From Pseudomonadota bacterium (GTDB lineage Bacteria; Pseudomonadota; Alphaproteobacteria; Sphingomonadales; Sphingomonadaceae): a stretch of 24,772 bases of DNA. This document shows positions 1 through 7,136 of the stretch, in pieces (the stretch's first letter is position 1; each line of letters opens with the position of its first letter). The notes beneath the pieces were generated by a model that did not search any database, was not told the origin of the DNA, and saw nothing but the letters and a program-made list of their open reading frames with translations. Location of the stretch: positions 1-24,772 of the forward strand of contig JAFAEG010000005.1 in NCBI GenBank assembly GCA_023424095.1, read 5' to 3'. The position numbers and the translations under genes were made by a program.

Positions 1-140
1 GGCCAGCCAGCAACGCGCGCGTTAAGCTCGCGGAAGCGATTGGGACGCTAGCATACGTTCCGATCGGCATGCTCGCACCATGAATGCCGGTCGCGGGCAA
101 GCAGCCCGGTCGGTTGATAAGTGAAGAGCAGGGTTTTGTG

Positions 141-932
141 ATGCGTACCTTCTTGGGCTTCTGCCTGTTCGCGATGGCTGCCATCTTCTTCACGACGAGC
201 GACGTGCAGGCCGCGCGGGTCACGCCGATGGCGATCCAGATATCGCCGACCGGCCGCAATTCGATCGCCCGGATCGAAGTCACCAACAGCGAAGATCGCC
301 TGCTTCCGGTCGAGATCCGCATGTATCGCGGCATCGTCAGCGAGACCGGCGAGCTGGAAATGGTCCCGGCCGACGACAAGTTCGTCGTTTTCCCGCCCCA
401 GATCACCGTCCAGCCGCGCAGCCAGCAGGCCTTTCGCATCCAGTATCTCGCCGACGGTCCGATGGAGCGGTCGGAAATCTATTACGCCTCGGTCACCCAA
501 TTGCCGGTCGATCTGGAGCCAGGCGAATCGCGCATCCAAGTGCTCATGCGCTTCAACGTCCTCGTCGAGGTCGTGCCGGAGGACAGCCGCTCGGCCGCTT
601 CGGTCAGCTGGTCGCGCTGGGCCGAACGCGAATATGAAGTGCCGGTCGATGACACCGTCCCGGAGGAAGAGCGGGTGATGCGTCGCGAGACGGTCGCCGG
701 GATCGAATTCCGCGTCCAGAATGACGGCACCCGTTCCTATCCGGCGGGCCGCAACGGCCTGGTGGTCGCGGGGACGGCGGCGGATGGCTCCGCCGTGTCG
801 CGCACACTCACCGCCGAGCAGGTCGCGGAAGTGGTCGGCCTCGGCCTCGTGCCTGCGGGCGGCGCGCGCATTTTCTTCCTCCCCTTCGAATCCCGGCTGC
901 AGGACAGCTCCCTTTCGGTCACCTTGAACTGA
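141..932 (+). CDS. Periplasmic pilus chaperone, PapD/FimC-like
   Basis: A 263-residue periplasmic chaperone that would hold pilus subunits in a folded state and deliver them to the usher encoded next. Residues 1-24 form a signal peptide (hydrophobic stretch ending VQA|ARV). The mature protein starts with the chaperone-like pattern RVTPMAIQI and ARIEVTN, then has FPPQITVQPRSQQAFRI, which matches the G1-strand/cleft region of PapD-type chaperones. A second beta domain follows (about 150-263). An in-frame ATG at 84 exists, but the codon at 141 begins the signal peptide directly and has a weak purine-rich AGCAGGG upstream, so 141 is preferred. The gene ends 7 nt before the usher start, so the two are co-transcribed. 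Family assignment is by recognised motifs. The exact chaperone-usher clade is not determined. Confidence 0.85.
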   Translation: MRTFLGFCLFAMAAIFFTTSDVQAARVTPMAIQISPTGRNSIARIEVTNSEDRLLPVEIRMYRGIVSETGELEMVPADDKFVVFPPQITVQPRSQQAFRIQYLADGPMERSEIYYASVTQLPVDLEPGESRIQVLMRFNVLVEVVPEDSRSAASVSWSRWAEREYEVPVDDTVPEEERVMRRETVAGIEFRVQNDGTRSYPAGRNGLVVAGTAADGSAVSRTLTAEQVAEVVGLGLVPAGGARIFFLPFESRLQDSSLSVTLN

Positions 933-939
933 GCGTTTC

Positions 940-3378
940 GTGGGGGTCGTGACGAGATTGCTCTGCGGGGCGGCACTTGCCACAGCGCTACCGGGCGTCG
1001 CGCTGGCGCAGCCGGTGGCGGCGAGCGCGCCGGAAGCCGGCGTCTCGCTCACGCTCCCGCTCGTTCAACAAGGCCGCCTCCACGGCGATATCGCCGTCGA
1101 GATCTTCCCGGACGGCCGAGTCAGCTACAATCGCGCGGCGCTGCTCGAGGCGATCGGCCCGCTCCTGTCCCCGCAGGGCCGGGAGCGCTTTGCGGCCGCC
1201 TTGCCGGCCGGCGACATGCTACCCGCCGAACAGGTCGCCGCCGCTGGCGTCAGCCTGCGCTACGACAGCGGCCAGCTGGAAATCCAGGTTGAGCGAATCG
1301 ACCCGGGCCTTGTGCCGGTGCGCGCTGTCGGCACCCCGATCGAGGCGGGCGAGGTCGCGATCACGCACCAGCCAGAGCGGTTCAGCGCCTACCTCAATCT
1401 CGTCGGCGACTTTCGGCTGCGCGACTTTGAGACGTTCGAGACACCAGGACTGCTCGTGTTCGGCGCGGTGCGTGCCGGTCCGATCGTATTCGAATTCGAC
1501 GGCGGCTATGACGAGACATTGGGCGCGGGCAGCGGCTTCTACCGCCGCGCCGCGCGACTGATCTACGACGAGCCCGACCGGCAGCGCCGCTGGACCGCGG
1601 GCGACGTGCAGTTGCGCGGCTCATCTCTGCTTGGCGGCACGTTGCTGGGCGGCGTGGCTGTGCAGCATGGCAGGCGCATCTTCTCCGACACCGGGCCGCT
1701 GGTCCGGCTCGGCGGGCAGCAGGTGCTGCTCGAACGCGACGCCACGGTGGAGGTCATCGTCGATGGCGCCCAGGTGCAGACCCTGCAACTGGCCGCCGGC
1801 CCCTATGATTTCGCTTTGCTGCAGGCGCAATATGGCGGGCGCAGCACCCAATTCTTCGTCACCGACGTGACGGGCCGCCGGCAGCTGTCCGGCTTCGATC
1901 CCTATTTCGACACGTCCGATCTCGCCGCGGGTGAAGTGGAATATCATGCCGGCATCGGCGTCGTCGCCAACGCCTTCGAACTGCAGCCGGAATATTCGGG
2001 CGAGCCTGCATTCTCGGGCTCCTACCGCCGTGGCCTGACCAACCGCATCGCGGTCGGCGGCGCCTTGCAGGTGTCGAGCGACATCGTGGTCGCTAGCGCC
2101 GACCTCGCCGTCGCGCCGCGTTTCATGCCGGGGCGGCTCGAAGTGTCGGCTGCCGTCAGTCAGGCGGGCGAGACCGGCTTCGCGCTGTCCGGCAGCTGGG
2201 GCGCAGCGTTCGGCAGCGGCCGAAACCTCACCAGTTTCTCGATCAGCGGCGAATATCGCGACCGCAATTTCACGACGCTCACCGACGCCCTGTTTCCGCT
2301 CGCCGCCGCCAGCTTCTCGGTAAACGGCACGGTCTCGCGCTCCCTGGGCAGCCGCACCACTCTGGTCGGGGGCTTCAACTATTTCGATCGGGAGGGGCTG
2401 CGCACGACGCGCACCGCTTATGCCGATCTGCTATATCGCATCCGCACGCTCCGGATCACCATCGGGGCGGAATATGGCGAAGGCTTCATTGGCAAGAAGT
2501 TCGGCGTCCGCGCCGCCATCGCCATCCCGCTCGGCCGCCGCGAACGCGCAGAGGCCAGCTACAACGGCCGGCGCGACGAATATCGCGCCTTCGTCACGCG
2601 CGGTTCGGAAGACCGGGTCGGCAGCTTCGGCTACGATATCGGCTTGCGCCACGCCCCTAGCGAAACCGGCATCGACGCAACCGCCGATTATGTCGGCAAC
2701 CGTTTCTACAGCAGGCTCGCGGTGACCAGCGGCGGCCAGGGCATCGGCAACATCACCGACCGCCAGTTCGCCCGCCTGCAGGTCGGCACCTCGATCGCTT
2801 ATGCCGGCGGCAGCGTGGCGATCGGCCGGCCGATCAACGACAGCTTCGTGATCGCTAGCCCGCATCGGGAATTGAGCGGCGAGCAGGTGGTGCTGGGCGG
2901 CTCCGGCCAGGACCGCCGGTTCGAGGCGATGAGTGGTTTGTGGGGGGCGGCCCTCGGGTCCCGGCTCAATTCCTACAGCCGCCAGTCCATCCTCTACGAT
3001 CTTCGCGGCGGAAGCGCCGCGGTCGATATCGGCAGCGGCGTCGCCACGGTCGAACCGCCCTATCGCAGCGGCTACAAGCTCGTCGTCGGCAGCGGTGCGA
3101 CCATTACCGCCTACGGGTTCATGAACCTGACCGAAGGCCCGGCCATTCTCATCTCGGGAACGGTGGTGTCCGCCGACGATCCCGAATTCGGCAGCCAGCC
3201 CTTCTTCACCAACTCGGCCGGCCGCTTCGCCATCATCGGTCTGCGCGCCGGCAAATCCTATGAGATCCGCCTCAACGGCTATGAAGTCACCCACCGCTTC
3301 GTCGTGCCCGCCGACGCCGAGCCGCTACTGCAGCTTGGCGAGGTTCCGGTCATCACGCCGCGGCGCGTTCAGGAGTAA
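940..3378 (+). CDS. Outer-membrane pilus usher (FimD/PapC family)
   Basis: An 812-residue usher that would form the outer-membrane pore through which chaperone-bound subunits are polymerised. Residues 1-23 are a signal peptide (ending ALA|QPV). Usher hallmarks are a long beta-barrel region rich in alternating hydrophobic residues, the mid-protein VEVIVDGAQVQTLQLAAGPY stretch followed by FFVTDVTGRRQ (the typical usher 'IDVYRNG...LPAGPY...VTDASGR' region), and a C-terminal small beta domain (about 690-812). Length is close to the usual 800-880 residues. The start is GTG at 940; another GTG at 949 is possible and has a better G-rich upstream stretch. It lies between the chaperone and a secreted subunit gene. 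The sequence is divergent from enterobacterial ushers, so clade assignment is left open. Confidence 0.85.
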   Translation: MGVVTRLLCGAALATALPGVALAQPVAASAPEAGVSLTLPLVQQGRLHGDIAVEIFPDGRVSYNRAALLEAIGPLLSPQGRERFAAALPAGDMLPAEQVAAAGVSLRYDSGQLEIQVERIDPGLVPVRAVGTPIEAGEVAITHQPERFSAYLNLVGDFRLRDFETFETPGLLVFGAVRAGPIVFEFDGGYDETLGAGSGFYRRAARLIYDEPDRQRRWTAGDVQLRGSSLLGGTLLGGVAVQHGRRIFSDTGPLVRLGGQQVLLERDATVEVIVDGAQVQTLQLAAGPYDFALLQAQYGGRSTQFFVTDVTGRRQLSGFDPYFDTSDLAAGEVEYHAGIGVVANAFELQPEYSGEPAFSGSYRRGLTNRIAVGGALQVSSDIVVASADLAVAPRFMPGRLEVSAAVSQAGETGFALSGSWGAAFGSGRNLTSFSISGEYRDRNFTTLTDALFPLAAASFSVNGTVSRSLGSRTTLVGGFNYFDREGLRTTRTAYADLLYRIRTLRITIGAEYGEGFIGKKFGVRAAIAIPLGRRERAEASYNGRRDEYRAFVTRGSEDRVGSFGYDIGLRHAPSETGIDATADYVGNRFYSRLAVTSGGQGIGNITDRQFARLQVGTSIAYAGGSVAIGRPINDSFVIASPHRELSGEQVVLGGSGQDRRFEAMSGLWGAALGSRLNSYSRQSILYDLRGGSAAVDIGSGVATVEPPYRSGYKLVVGSGATITAYGFMNLTEGPAILISGTVVSADDPEFGSQPFFTNSAGRFAIIGLRAGKSYEIRLNGYEVTHRFVVPADAEPLLQLGEVPVITPRRVQE

Positions 3379-3383
3379 GGCCG

Positions 3384-4259
3384 ATGCGTCCCCGCCATTT
3401 TCTGATCCTGGCCGCGCTGGCCGCCTTTCCGGCCACGGCCGGCGCGACCTGCGTGCCAGCCTTCGTGCAAGGCCCCGGCACAATCGTCATTCGCCCGCTG
3501 TCGCTCGACACCGGCCAGGCGACCGAGCGGTTCGAACTGCGCGTCCGCAACGACGGCGATACCGCTTGCTCGCTGCGTCTTGTCGTGGGCCGCGATCTCG
3601 CCGCGCGCAGCGCCGATTTCCCTGCTTATTCGATGAGCGGCCCGTTCGGCACCATGACGATCGGCGCCGGGCAGGCCATGGCCGGACAGGGCGCTGCTGC
3701 CACTCCGGTCCAGCTAGCTCCCGGCGCACAGGTCGCGCTCAGCCAGGACGTGCGGGTCGAAGCCGGCTGGGGCAGCGCCGCCGGGGAGAAAGTCGAAGAG
3801 CTGCAGTTCGCGCTGCTGTCCACCGCCGACCAGAGCGAACTCGCCACGCTTCGCGTCAGGCTGCGGCTCGAAATTCCGACGACGGCGCTGATCCGCTTCG
3901 CCGGCGCCAGCGCGGGTGGCCCCGCGCGAGTCGACATGGGGACACTTTCCCCGACCGCCCCGACCCGGTCACCGCCGTTCGCGATCCGCGTGCTGAGCAC
4001 CGCACCCTACCGGATGGATCTGGAATCGGAGAATCGCGGCGCGCTGGCACGCATCGGCGGGCCCGACCGCGCGCCCTACCGGCTCTCCGTCGGCGGCCAG
4101 GCGATGAATCTTCGGCAAGGCACGGACGGCTTCCTCGTCAGCCGCCACACCGGCCGCACCGGCGACGTTCACGCCGTCTCGATCGTCGTCGATCCCGACC
4201 CGCTGCGTCACGCCGGCCGCTACAGCGACCGGATCATGGTGGCGGTGACGCCGCTCTAG
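3384..4259 (+). CDS. Secreted pilus-associated protein, possible tip adhesin/subunit
   Basis: A 291-residue exported protein with a signal peptide of about 21 residues (hydrophobic core FLILAALAAFPATAGA). After cleavage it is beta-rich. It has a Cys pair (C23 and C62) spaced like the disulfide of chaperone-usher subunits, and ends in VAVTPL, a beta strand that could act as a donor or complemented strand. It begins 5 nt after the usher stop, so it belongs to the same operon. The length suggests two beta-sandwich domains, as in tip adhesins. I do not recognise a specific named family. The subunit/adhesin role is inferred from position, export signal and Cys spacing. It could alternatively be a second accessory or assembly protein. 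Confidence 0.55.
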   Translation: MRPRHFLILAALAAFPATAGATCVPAFVQGPGTIVIRPLSLDTGQATERFELRVRNDGDTACSLRLVVGRDLAARSADFPAYSMSGPFGTMTIGAGQAMAGQGAAATPVQLAPGAQVALSQDVRVEAGWGSAAGEKVEELQFALLSTADQSELATLRVRLRLEIPTTALIRFAGASAGGPARVDMGTLSPTAPTRSPPFAIRVLSTAPYRMDLESENRGALARIGGPDRAPYRLSVGGQAMNLRQGTDGFLVSRHTGRTGDVHAVSIVVDPDPLRHAGRYSDRIMVAVTPL

Positions 4260-4264
4260 GTGGA

Positions 4265-4282
4265 TGATCCCCGCGGGGATCA
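4265..4282. terminator. 18-bp perfect palindrome between convergent genes
   Basis: TGATCCCCGCGGGGATCA is a perfect inverted repeat lying between the stop of the pilus operon (4259) and the stop codon of the opposing gene; its right end includes that stop codon. It could form a GC-rich hairpin on either strand and stop transcription from both sides. There is no T-tract on either side, so a classical intrinsic terminator is not proven. Confidence 0.45.
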
Positions 4283-4702
4283 GAACATCGTGATCGAGAT
4301 GTTCAGCGCCAGGCTGGTCTCAAGGCCGAGATAGCGCACGCTTAACGGCCGCGTGCCGTGGCGGGCGCCGACGCGCGAGACGATCGGGCTCCAGCCGGAG
4401 CGGCTCAGCGTCGTCGCATGACCGGCGTAATTGAGCGCGACCTTCTCCTCCGCGCCGAGCTCGCGATGCGTGGCGGCGACCAGGAAACCGTCCTGCATGT
4501 TGCAGCTTTCGAACACGGTCGCGGTGGCGAGACCGGAATTCTCGTCGATCACGATCGGAGAGGCCTGGACCTCGCAAAAGCCCGGCACGGTCACGGAGAT
4601 TCGGAATCCCTGCCCTCCGTCCCCCTGCGCCGAAGCGGGAACGGGCAGTGCCGCGACGGTGGCAACGATGGCCAGCCTCAGGAGCAGCGAACGCGCTGTC
4701 AT
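4280..4702 (-). CDS. Small secreted beta-rich protein, pilin-like
   Basis: A 140-residue exported protein with a signal peptide at residues 1-26 (ending ASA|QGD). The mature part reads as beta strands, with Cys43 and Cys67 bracketing a strand pair (VTVPGFCEV and VFESCNMQDG) and a closing strand LALNISITMF. This resembles the size, disulfide position and final-strand pattern of small chaperone-usher pilins or spore-coat-U-type subunits, but I cannot name the family. The start is ATG at 4702, with GGAGGAG about 8 nt upstream; a TTG at 4708 would sit too close to that ribosome-binding site. It is convergent to the chaperone-usher operon, which suggests it may be the major subunit, transcribed separately. 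That role is inference. Confidence 0.6.
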   Translation of the reverse strand: MTARSLLLRLAIVATVAALPVPASAQGDGGQGFRISVTVPGFCEVQASPIVIDENSGLATATVFESCNMQDGFLVAATHRELGAEEKVALNYAGHATTLSRSGWSPIVSRVGARHGTRPLSVRYLGLETSLALNISITMF

Positions 4703-4780
4703 ACTCAAAACTCCTCCGGCGCCTCGCTACCGGGAAGAGCTTAAGGATTGCTTTGCTTGGCCGCGCCGACCGCGGAAGGA

Positions 4781-5452
4781 TCAGCGCTTCGTCGCTAACC
4801 AGATGGTGTGGATCGGGCCCTTGCCATTCTCGCGCGCCCGAACGCGCTGCTCGTCCACGACGAAGCCGGCTTGCTTCAGCCGCTTGGTGAAGGCCGCATC
4901 GGCGCTTGCCGACCAGATCGCCAGCACCCCGCCTGACCGCAAAGCGGCGCGCGCACTGTCCAGCCCCCGCGCGGAATAGAGGCCGTCATTGCCGGGCCGG
5001 GTCAGGCCATCGGGGCCATTATCGACGTCGAGCAGGATCGCGTCGTAGATGCCCCTCCCCGCCTCGATCGCCCGGCCGACATCCTCGATGCGGATCTCGA
5101 CGCGCGGATCGTCGAGGCAGTTGTCGGTCATCGCCGCCATCGGCCCGCGCGCCCAGTCCAGGATGCCGGGCACCAGTTCCGCCACGACCAGCCGCGCCTT
5201 CGGCCCGACCTCGCCTAAGGCGGCGCGCAGGGTGAAGCCCATGCCATAGCCGCCGATCAGGATTCGCGCCGCTTTCGGGTCGCGCAGCCGTTCGCAGGTC
5301 ATCGTCGCCAGCGCGACTTCCGACCCGCTCATCCGGCTGCTCATCAGCTCGTTGCGATCGAGCATGATGATGAAATCGCGGCCGTGGCGGATCAGCCGGA
5401 GCGGCGGACCGCCCGGCACCTCCGCCACGCCGATCAGTTCGCGTGGGATCAA
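4781..5452 (-). CDS. Spermidine-synthase-like SAM-fold protein
   Basis: A 223-residue protein with a Rossmann-type methyltransferase/aminopropyltransferase core. The glycine motif GGYGMGFTLR (about 67-76) is followed by VVAELVPGI (an acidic residue at the end of beta 2) and DAILLDVDNGPDG (beta 4). This order matches the spermidine synthase/spermine synthase-like superfamily. The typical N-terminal tetramerisation domain of SpeE is short here, and the GGGDGG and catalytic DSSDP motifs of true SpeE are replaced, so polyamine synthesis is not assured; another SAM-dependent reaction is possible. The only start that keeps the N-terminal MIPRELIGV is TTG at 5452, whose bases overlap the TGA of the upstream DUF6481 gene (TTGA), implying translational coupling. 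Confidence 0.7.
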   Translation of the reverse strand: MIPRELIGVAEVPGGPPLRLIRHGRDFIIMLDRNELMSSRMSGSEVALATMTCERLRDPKAARILIGGYGMGFTLRAALGEVGPKARLVVAELVPGILDWARGPMAAMTDNCLDDPRVEIRIEDVGRAIEAGRGIYDAILLDVDNGPDGLTRPGNDGLYSARGLDSARAALRSGGVLAIWSASADAAFTKRLKQAGFVVDEQRVRARENGKGPIHTIWLATKR

Positions 5453-5787
5453 CGCTGCCGGGCTTTGCGGGCGGCGTAGCGGGCGTCGCGCGCCGCCTTC
5501 AATTCCTCGGCGCTTGGCAGCGGCTTCTTCAGCCCGCCCAGCGCCGCGACGCGCTCGGCCTCGGCCTTGGCGGCTTCCTTGGCGGCTTTCTCATCCTCGA
5601 TCGCCTTCAGGCGCGCGGCACGCTTCTCGGCTGCTGCGGCTTCCTTCGCCTCGCGGGCGGCCTGCCGCTCCGCCACGATGGCGGGGTCGAGCGCGGGCTT
5701 GTTGCGCAATTTGTCGAGCGCGGCCTGCTTGGCGGCGCGCGCCGCTGCGGTACGTTCGTTGAAATCGGGACTCTTGAAACCGGCCAT
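5449..5787 (-). CDS. DUF6481 family protein (Ala/Lys/Arg-rich, helical)
   Basis: A 112-residue, highly charged protein made almost entirely of Ala, Lys, Arg and Glu. It starts MAGFKSPDFNERTAAARAAK and ends AARDARYAARKARQR, a beginning and end I recognise from the DUF6481 family of alphaproteobacteria. It should form one long helix or coiled coil (about 12-85) with a basic tail. No enzymatic motif is visible and the function of the family is not known to me. The start is ATG at 5787, with GGAG five bases upstream; longer in-frame reading to 6309 runs antisense into crtZ and is not coding. It is the first gene of a leftward pair with the spermidine-synthase-like gene and divergent from crtZ across 144 bp. 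Confidence 0.8.
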   Translation of the reverse strand: MAGFKSPDFNERTAAARAAKQAALDKLRNKPALDPAIVAERQAAREAKEAAAAEKRAARLKAIEDEKAAKEAAKAEAERVAALGGLKKPLPSAEELKAARDARYAARKARQR

Positions 5788-5931
5788 TTTCACTCCAGGG
5801 GGGATCGAGACCGGCGTCGCGCCGGCCACTGGCGGTGCCCATAGCCGCAAAAGCACCGAGTCGGCCAATTTTCTGCCTTGCCGCCCTCTGAAACGTTGGC
5901 GGCGGCCATGGCGTGGGGGTATGGAGCGCGC

Positions 5932-6411
5932 ATGCCCGCCTGGCTCGCCAACCTCTTGATCGTCCTCGCCACCGTCGCCGCGATGGAACTGACCGCGACC
6001 CTCGTCCACCGCTACGTCATGCACGGCTGGGGCTGGGGCTGGCACAAATCGCATCATGAGCCGCGCACCGGCTGGTTCGAGCGGAACGACCTCTACGCCC
6101 TGGTCTTCGCGGCGCTCAGCATCCTGTGTTTCGGCCCGCTGGCCTATCTGGTCTGGATGGGCTTCTGGTGGATCGGCCTCGGCATGGTCGTCTATGGCAT
6201 CCTCTATTCGCTCCTGCACGACGGGCTGGTCCACCGCCGTTTCCCGACCGGACCGGTGCCGCGCTCCGGCTATCTGAAGCGCCTGCTGCAGGCGCACCGG
6301 CTGCATCATGCGGTGCAGGGCCGCGAAGGCTGCGTTTCCTTCGGCTTCCTCTACGCACCGCCGGTGGACGCGCTGCGCCGCAAGCTCCGGGAGACTGGCG
6401 GGCTGTCATGA
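5932..6411 (+). CDS. crtZ: Beta-carotene hydroxylase CrtZ
   Basis: A 159-residue membrane di-iron hydroxylase that adds hydroxyl groups at C3 and C3' of the beta-ionone rings (beta-carotene to zeaxanthin; canthaxanthin to astaxanthin). The family's histidine motifs are all present: H26RYVMH31, H38KSHH42, H96DGLVH101 and H122RLHH126. Hydrophobic segments at about 5-25, 55-75 and 77-95 fit an inner-membrane protein. The length is typical for bacterial CrtZ (about 160). The start is ATG at 5932, with GGAG at 5923-5926; an upstream in-frame ATG at 5878 would add an untypical non-hydrophobic leader. The stop overlaps the crtW start (ATGA), so the two ring-modifying enzymes are translationally coupled. 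Confidence 0.93.
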   Translation: MPAWLANLLIVLATVAAMELTATLVHRYVMHGWGWGWHKSHHEPRTGWFERNDLYALVFAALSILCFGPLAYLVWMGFWWIGLGMVVYGILYSLLHDGLVHRRFPTGPVPRSGYLKRLLQAHRLHHAVQGREGCVSFGFLYAPPVDALRRKLRETGGLS

Positions 6412-7136
6412 GCGCCGCCGCGCAGACGCGGATTGGCCTCGCCCTCGCGCTGCTGATCGCCGCGACATGGCTGTCGCTGCACATCTATGCGGTGTTCTTT
6501 CATCCGTTGAGCGGCATCGGGCTGTGGGTCGCGCCCCTGCTCGTGGCGGGCCTGTGCTGGCTGAACGTCGGCCTGTTCATCACTGCCCACGACGCGATGC
6601 ACGGCTCGCTCGCGCCGGGCCGGCCGAGGACGAACCTGTGGGCCGGCCGGATCGCGCTCGCCCTTTATGCCGGTTTCTCGTTCGACCGGCTGCGGGACAA
6701 GCATTTCGACCATCACCGCCACGCCGGAACCGCCGACGACCCCGATTTCAGCGCCACCCATCCGCGCCGCTTCTGGCCCTGGTATTACGGCTTCTTCCGG
6801 CAATATTTCGGGCTTCGCGAGTTCGCGATCCTCACCGTCGCCCTGGCGCTCTATCTGCTCGTCCTGCGCGCGAACGTGGCGAACATACTGCTCTTCTGGG
6901 CGCTCCCCGCCATCCTCTCCTCGCTGCAGCTCTTCCTGTTCGGCACCTTCCTGCCGCACCGCCAGAGCGACGCCGCCTTCGCCGACCGCCACAATGCCCG
7001 CAGCAACGAATATGGCTGGCTCGCGTCGCTGCTGACCTGCTTCCATTTCGGCTATCACCACGAGCATCATCGCTCTCCGGGCACGCCCTGGTGGCGGTTG
7101 CCGCGTGAGCGGCTCAGAGCAAGGCCGCCTCGATAA
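6408..7136 (+). CDS. crtW: Beta-carotene ketolase CrtW
   Basis: A 242-residue membrane di-iron ketolase that introduces 4-keto groups into beta-ionone rings (beta-carotene to canthaxanthin; zeaxanthin to astaxanthin). Diagnostic fatty-acid-desaturase-type histidine clusters are H61DAMH65, H99FDHHRH105 and the C-terminal HFGYHHEHH (213-221), together with the CrtW-typical FGTFLPHR (178-185). There are several transmembrane stretches (about 8-30, 40-60, 140-180). The length is normal for CrtW. The start ATG overlaps the crtZ stop. The last 23 nt overlap, in the opposite sense, the 3' end of crtX, so there is no room for a terminator between the two operons. Confidence 0.95.
   Translation: MSAAAQTRIGLALALLIAATWLSLHIYAVFFHPLSGIGLWVAPLLVAGLCWLNVGLFITAHDAMHGSLAPGRPRTNLWAGRIALALYAGFSFDRLRDKHFDHHRHAGTADDPDFSATHPRRFWPWYYGFFRQYFGLREFAILTVALALYLLVLRANVANILLFWALPAILSSLQLFLFGTFLPHRQSDAAFADRHNARSNEYGWLASLLTCFHFGYHHEHHRSPGTPWWRLPRERLRARPPR

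Noticed and set aside
1..83. Frame 3 is open from the window edge to a TGA at 81-83, a possible C-terminus of a cut upstream gene.
   Set aside because: Only 26 codons; the residues match no subunit or other family I know, and two other frames close earlier by chance in the same stretch.
48..1052. Long minus-strand open frame opposite the chaperone and the usher start.
   Set aside because: Low-complexity Arg/Asp/His-rich translation typical of the antisense of GC-rich genes; the plus strand has clear families here.
2431..3294. 287-codon minus-strand frame opposite the usher.
   Set aside because: Antisense shadow with no domain and no ribosome-binding site; the usher is continuous across it.
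5811..5825. Inverted repeat CCGGCG-TCG-CGCCGG between crtZ and the DUF6481 gene.
   Set aside because: Short, GC-only and expected by chance at this base composition; no promoter boxes line up with it.
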